Shown here piece by piece: positions 32,210 through 35,320 of a stretch of 35,320 bases of DNA. Both the position numbers and the translations under genes were made by a program. The notes under the pieces are model-generated. The model did not search any database. It was given only the letters and a program-made list of their open reading frames with translations, and had not been told where the DNA came from. The stretch comes from Candidatus Binatia bacterium (GTDB taxonomy: Bacteria; Desulfobacterota; Binatia; UBA12015), in NCBI GenBank assembly GCA_019749875.1, contig JAIEPK010000155.1, positions 1 to 35,320 of the forward strand, given 5' to 3'. Numbering within the stretch: position 1 is the stretch's first letter; each line of letters opens with the position of its first letter.

Positions 32210-34255
32210 TCAGCGCGCCTTCAGCAGAGTTGCCGTGTTGGTCGTCGCGCTCGCATAGGTCGCGCTGAAGCACGTCGCCGTGCTGCCGTTGCGCGCGACC
32301 ACCGTGATGCTCGGCGGCAGCGACGCGATCGGCAGCGGATCGGGCAGGTCGTCGCCCTTGCCGGTGAAGGTGAGCTTGGTCTTGCCGGCAGCACCAGCCT
32401 TCATCGTCACGGCGCTGATGCCGCCCGCGGCCGCGCTCGAGTCCTTGTACTTGTAGCCCGTGGTGCCGATCGCGGCCCACTTCGACGCGTCGCTCAGCCG
32501 GATCGCCGAGCGCAGCGTCGGGCCGTAGTACAGGCACAGATCGTAGACCGTCCCGGACGTCGGATCACCGAGCTGCGCCTGCGTGATGTCCGAGGCGCCG
32601 CCCTGGAACGTCCACTTGAGCGCGTCCTTCGTGCCGTCCGGGCTCAGGTCCTTCAGCAGCAGCGAGCTCTTGGTCGCCGTCTCGCAGACCGGCGGCTCGA
32701 CCGGGCAGTCGCCCGCTCCCGGCAGCTCGAAGGCGCCCTTGTCGCACGCGGCACCGCCGGTGTCGTTGCCGTCGAGCGGACGGAAGGCGCCGCGCTGGTC
32801 GGTGGTCACGGTGCTGCCGCAGCCGTTGATGCCGGCGGGGATGGCGTCGAGCGCGGCGCTGCCGGTCGTCAGCGCGTGCATCTCGGTGAAGCCGCCGTTG
32901 TCGGCGAGGCCGAGCAGGCCGGGATCCATGCCCGTGACGTCGCCGGTGCCGAGCACGATGCCGCAGCCGGCCACGCTCTCGACGTGGTTGTAGCCGCCGC
33001 TGGTGAACGCTCCGGAGCAGTCCGGGCTGCCGCCGCCGACGTTGTCGGCGACGACCGAGTCGCTCAGCGTCACGGTGCTCAGCACGCGCTGGATGCCGCC
33101 TGCGCCACCGACCGCGGTGTTGCCCGCGACGGTGACGAAGTCGAGCAGCATGGTGCCGGAGAACGACGACACGCCGCCGCCGCCGAGGCTCGACGCGGTA
33201 TTGCCGCTGATGGTCGTGTTGACCACGGTGGTGTTGCTGTTGGTGCCCGTGAGACCGCCACCACGGAACGCGGACCGGTTGTAGGCGATCGTGCAGTCGC
33301 GGATCGTGCAGGTGCTGCCGTGCGTGCAGTACACGCCGCCGGCCCAGTCGGTGGACTCGTTGTCCGCCACCGTGGTCTTCTCGAGCACCATGCTCGCGCC
33401 GCCGACGGTGATGCCACCGCCGTCGCCGCCGCTGCCGGTGCTCGAGAAGCAGTCGCCGCCAGCGCCGCAGGCGCCGATCGTCGTCGCGGCACCGGTGGCG
33501 CCGTTGCGGTTCTGGTCGATCAGGCTCGACTCGATGGTCAGCGCGCCGCTCGCGTAAACGCCGCCGCCGTCACCGCCCTCGCCGCCGTACGTCTTGCACA
33601 CCGCGCCGGCGCCCGGGCAGCTGATGCTGCCGGCGTTGCCGCCGCGGCCGGCTTGATTGTTCTCGACGATCACGCGGCGCAGCGTCGTGCTGGTGCCGGG
33701 CTGAGTGAGGATGCCGCCGCCAGGGCTGCCGGCACCGGCCGTCACGTCGCAGTTCGTCTGGTTGATGCAGCTCGCGCCGGTCGCCGTCTGCGGCACGAGG
33801 CCGTTCTGGATCACCACGTCCTCGACGACCACGGTGCCCGCGCGCACGTGCAGCACCCGATCCGTCCCGTTGCCGTCGATCGCCGTCAAGTAGCCGCCGG
33901 CGCCGCGGATGGTCACGTCGCCGAGGACGTCGAGGTCGCCGGTCGCGTTGCCGTCCTCGCCGGCGCCGACGCGCCGCAGACGGTACGTGCCGGGCGGCAC
34001 GGTGATCGTGTCCGCACCGCTGCCCGCGGCGCACCCGCTGACCGCGCCGTCCGTGTTCGCCGCCTGGATCGCCTCGCGCAGGCTGCAGTCGGCATCGCCG
34101 TTGAGCTCGTCGTTGGTCACGTTGACGGCGATCGTCGCCGCCGGCGCGCGGCCCGGCGCGACCAGGAGCATCGCTCCCGCGAGGAGCAGCGCCGCGGCGG
34201 CGAGGCTTCGCTGCCGAAGCCGATGTCGTGAAGAAGCGTGGCGGTTCATGGTCAT
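32210..34255 (-). CDS. CSLREA-domain right-handed beta-helix protein
   Basis: 681 aa; ATG 34253-34255 has a strong AAGGAGGAG site. Signal peptide: SLAAAALLLAGAMLLVAPG, cleavage near APAA-TI. Residues about 40-67 are a CSLREA domain (TIAVNVTNDELNGDADCSL-REAIQAAN, with C57). Residues about 90-500 are beta-helix rungs, many with GGG turns (GSPGGGILTQPG, GDGGGVYASGALTIESSLID, GGGLTGTNSNTTVVNTTISGN). The family's closing GAFELPGAGDCP follows. The remaining ~150 residues (TKSSLLLKDLSPDG to the end) form a beta-rich C-terminal domain that resembles the RCC1 protein's. It overlaps the small upstream gene by four bases and is probably controlled by the divergent regulator. Confidence 0.85.
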   Translation of the reverse strand: MTMNRHASSRHRLRQRSLAAAALLLAGAMLLVAPGRAPAATIAVNVTNDELNGDADCSLREAIQAANTDGAVSGCAAGSGADTITVPPGTYRLRRVGAGEDGNATGDLDVLGDVTIRGAGGYLTAIDGNGTDRVLHVRAGTVVVEDVVIQNGLVPQTATGASCINQTNCDVTAGAGSPGGGILTQPGTSTTLRRVIVENNQAGRGGNAGSISCPGAGAVCKTYGGEGGDGGGVYASGALTIESSLIDQNRNGATGAATTIGACGAGGDCFSSTGSGGDGGGITVGGASMVLEKTTVADNESTDWAGGVYCTHGSTCTIRDCTIAYNRSAFRGGGLTGTNSNTTVVNTTISGNTASSLGGGGVSSFSGTMLLDFVTVAGNTAVGGAGGIQRVLSTVTLSDSVVADNVGGGSPDCSGAFTSGGYNHVESVAGCGIVLGTGDVTGMDPGLLGLADNGGFTEMHALTTGSAALDAIPAGINGCGSTVTTDQRGAFRPLDGNDTGGAACDKGAFELPGAGDCPVEPPVCETATKSSLLLKDLSPDGTKDALKWTFQGGASDITQAQLGDPTSGTVYDLCLYYGPTLRSAIRLSDASKWAAIGTTGYKYKDSSAAAGGISAVTMKAGAAGKTKLTFTGKGDDLPDPLPIASLPPSITVVARNGSTATCFSATYASATTNTATLLKAR

Positions 34256-34527
34256 TTCTCCTCCTTCTGAACGCTACCCGGCCGTCGAGCAGCGAATGCC
34301 GGCTGCGATGCGTCGGCGGGCGCGAGCATCCGCGTGATGAACGCGATCAGCTCGTCGGCCGACGAGAAGCGTTCGGCGGTCCCCGACGCCATGTGCTCGG
34401 CGCGCCCGACGAAGAGCTCCCCGGCGGGTTCCGTCGCGCCGCGAAGCTGCACGACGAACGCGCGCGACGCGGGCAGCGGCGCACAGGTTCCCTTGCCTGC
34501 GTCGCACCGGCTGGTCTCGTCCTCCAT
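34252..34527 (-). CDS. Small conserved-looking protein upstream of the CSLREA gene
   Basis: 91 aa. FVVQLRGATEPAGELFVGRAEHMASG, then FSSADELIAFITRMLA, looks like a compact folded unit of about 60 residues. The N-terminal MEDETSRCDAGKGTCAP and the Pro/Lys-rich tail are probably flexible. No known domain is assigned; I have a general impression that similar small proteins occur in related genomes. Its TGA overlaps the CSLREA ATG (ATGA), so the two are co-translated. A cytoplasmic companion, assembly factor or regulatory partner is possible. Confidence 0.65.
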   Translation of the reverse strand: MEDETSRCDAGKGTCAPLPASRAFVVQLRGATEPAGELFVGRAEHMASGTAERFSSADELIAFITRMLAPADASQPAFAARRPGSVQKEEK

Positions 34528-34553
34528 GGGCGTGCCGATAGCGCGCGACGCCG

Positions 34554-34586
34554 CGCGAAGTCCGTTGAGAACGACGAAACTTCGCG
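34554..34586. promoter_or_regulatory. Inverted repeat between the divergent regulator and CSLREA operon
   Basis: CGCGAAG (34554-34560) and CTTCGCG (34580-34586) form a perfect 7-base dyad with a 19-base spacer. It sits midway between the two divergent starts. A weak TTGAGA (34565-34570) and TAAACC (34587-34592) pair faces the regulator. The dyad could be the binding site of that regulator. Confidence 0.4.
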
Positions 34587-34642
34587 TAAACCTGCGTTGG
34601 ACGGATGCGGGTGGAAGGCTATGTCAGTCGCGGTCCGTCGAC

Positions 34643-35320
34643 ATGGCGCCGGCTTCACCGAGCCTCGAGGGCATCACCTTTCCACCGTTCCACCTCGACC
34701 GTCGGGCCGGCCTGCTGCGGCGTGGCGAGACTCCACTCGCCCTGCGCCCGAAGACCTACGCGGTGCTGCTGCACCTCGCGGAGCGGCCCGGCGAGCTGGT
34801 GACGAAGCAGGCCCTGCTCGAGGCCATCTGGCCCGGCGTCGCCGTCACCGAGGACGTGGTGCGGCAGTCGGTCGGCGAGCTGCGCACGGCGCTCGGCGAC
34901 GAGCGCGCGACGCCGCGCTTCATCGCCACCGTGCCGCGACGCGGCTACCGCTTCATCGCAGAGCTCGCGGTCGACGAGGCGCGCCCGCCCGCACCGCCGG
35001 CGCACGCGGATGCCGCGGCGCGCGAGACGGACGGCACCGTGGTCGGCCGGGCGCGCGAGCGCGCCACGATCGCCGAGTGGCTGCGTGCGGTACGCAACGG
35101 TCGCCGACAGGTGGCGTTCATCGCCGGCGAGGCCGGGATCGGCAAGACGACGCTGGTCGATACCGTGATCGACGAGCTGCGCCGTGGCGCGGACACCACG
35201 TGCCGGATCGCGCGCGGTCAGTGCATCGAGCACTTCGGTGGCGGGGAGCCATATCTGCCGGTGCTCGAGGCGCTCGCCGAGATCTGCCGCGGCAGCGATG
35301 GCGCGGCGGCGCGCGCGGAG
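34643..35320 (+). CDS. Winged-helix transcriptional regulator fused to an AAA ATPase (partial)
   Basis: 226 codons visible; the frame is open to the right edge. The N-terminal ~100 residues are an OmpR/PhoB-type winged helix: ITFPPFHLDRRAGLLRRGET, LRPKTYAVLLHLAERPGELV, TKQALLEAIWPGVAVTEDVV, RQSVGELRTALGD and TVPRRGYRFIAEL. After an Ala/Pro linker comes VVGRARERATIAEWL, then the Walker A loop GEAGIGKTTLV (about residues 160-170) and the start of a nucleotide-binding domain. This is the CadC-like regulator plus AAA layout seen in signal-responsive activators. It faces the CSLREA operon across a 115-base gap with an inverted repeat, which suggests it controls that operon. Confidence 0.9.
   Translation, partial: MAPASPSLEGITFPPFHLDRRAGLLRRGETPLALRPKTYAVLLHLAERPGELVTKQALLEAIWPGVAVTEDVVRQSVGELRTALGDERATPRFIATVPRRGYRFIAELAVDEARPPAPPAHADAAARETDGTVVGRARERATIAEWLRAVRNGRRQVAFIAGEAGIGKTTLVDTVIDELRRGADTTCRIARGQCIEHFGGGEPYLPVLEALAEICRGSDGAAARAE

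Noticed and set aside
34605-34802. A short plus-strand frame at the start of the regulator
   Set aside because: It is out of frame with the winged helix, which starts at ATG 34643 and remains open to the window end.

Overview
This is a very GC-rich bacterial window. The TonB C-terminal domain, ExbB and ExbD at the left edge, lipoprotein signals and many exported proteins point to a Gram-negative. The mix of DUF3142, RCC1-propeller, CSLREA beta-helix and HNH/DUF222 genes looks like a deltaproteobacterial-type lineage such as Desulfobacterota, Myxococcota or Binatia. That placement is an inference; there is no rRNA gene to anchor it. No tRNA or rRNA gene and no CRISPR array was seen.

Layout. 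(1) 1-2562: the end of a TonB-like energy transducer gene, then exbB and exbD, with a metallo-beta-lactamase-fold hydrolase overlapping exbD. (2) 2791-4343: a bacteriohemerythrin and a dienelactone hydrolase, separated by a decayed copy of a piece of pheT. (3) 4371-7621 (minus): pheS and pheT, both of the archaeal/eukaryotic type, not the bacterial type. (4) 8162-9863 (minus): two genes of clearly lower GC, separated by a 59-bp site that reads as an integron attC. They are a membrane-anchored winged-helix-like protein and a PD-(D/E)XK nuclease, so this looks like a small cassette array without an integrase in view. (5) 10625-13409: a secreted TPR-like protein paired with a DUF3142 protein.

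(6) 13444-17166: a dense toxin-antitoxin-like cluster. It holds DUF4160/DUF2442, a Fic enzyme behind a large operator-like palindrome, Phd/PIN on the opposite strand behind two more palindromes, and a RelE/BECR-like gene with DUF2283. An HNH endonuclease (DUF222) follows. (7) 19163-21270 (minus): a serine beta-lactamase-family lipoprotein gene split by a frameshift. (8) 21636-27489: an exported RCC1 propeller, a small membrane protein, a DTW-domain tRNA-modifying enzyme, then three tightly packed secreted or lipoprotein genes of unknown function. (9) 27593-29189: a short ghost of the DUF3142 gene tail, then a DUF4062-like domain fused to four membrane segments. (10) 29406-35320: a NosD-like beta-helix protein, an exported jelly-roll-like protein, and a CSLREA beta-helix gene with a small upstream partner. 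A divergent winged-helix/ATPase regulator runs off the right edge.

The most unusual points are the attC-flanked nuclease/winged-helix cassettes, the DUF4062-membrane fusion, the archaeal-type PheRS with a recent partial pheT duplicate beside it, a similar echo of DUF3142 14 kb from its parent, and an unnamed C-terminal domain shared by the RCC1 and CSLREA proteins.
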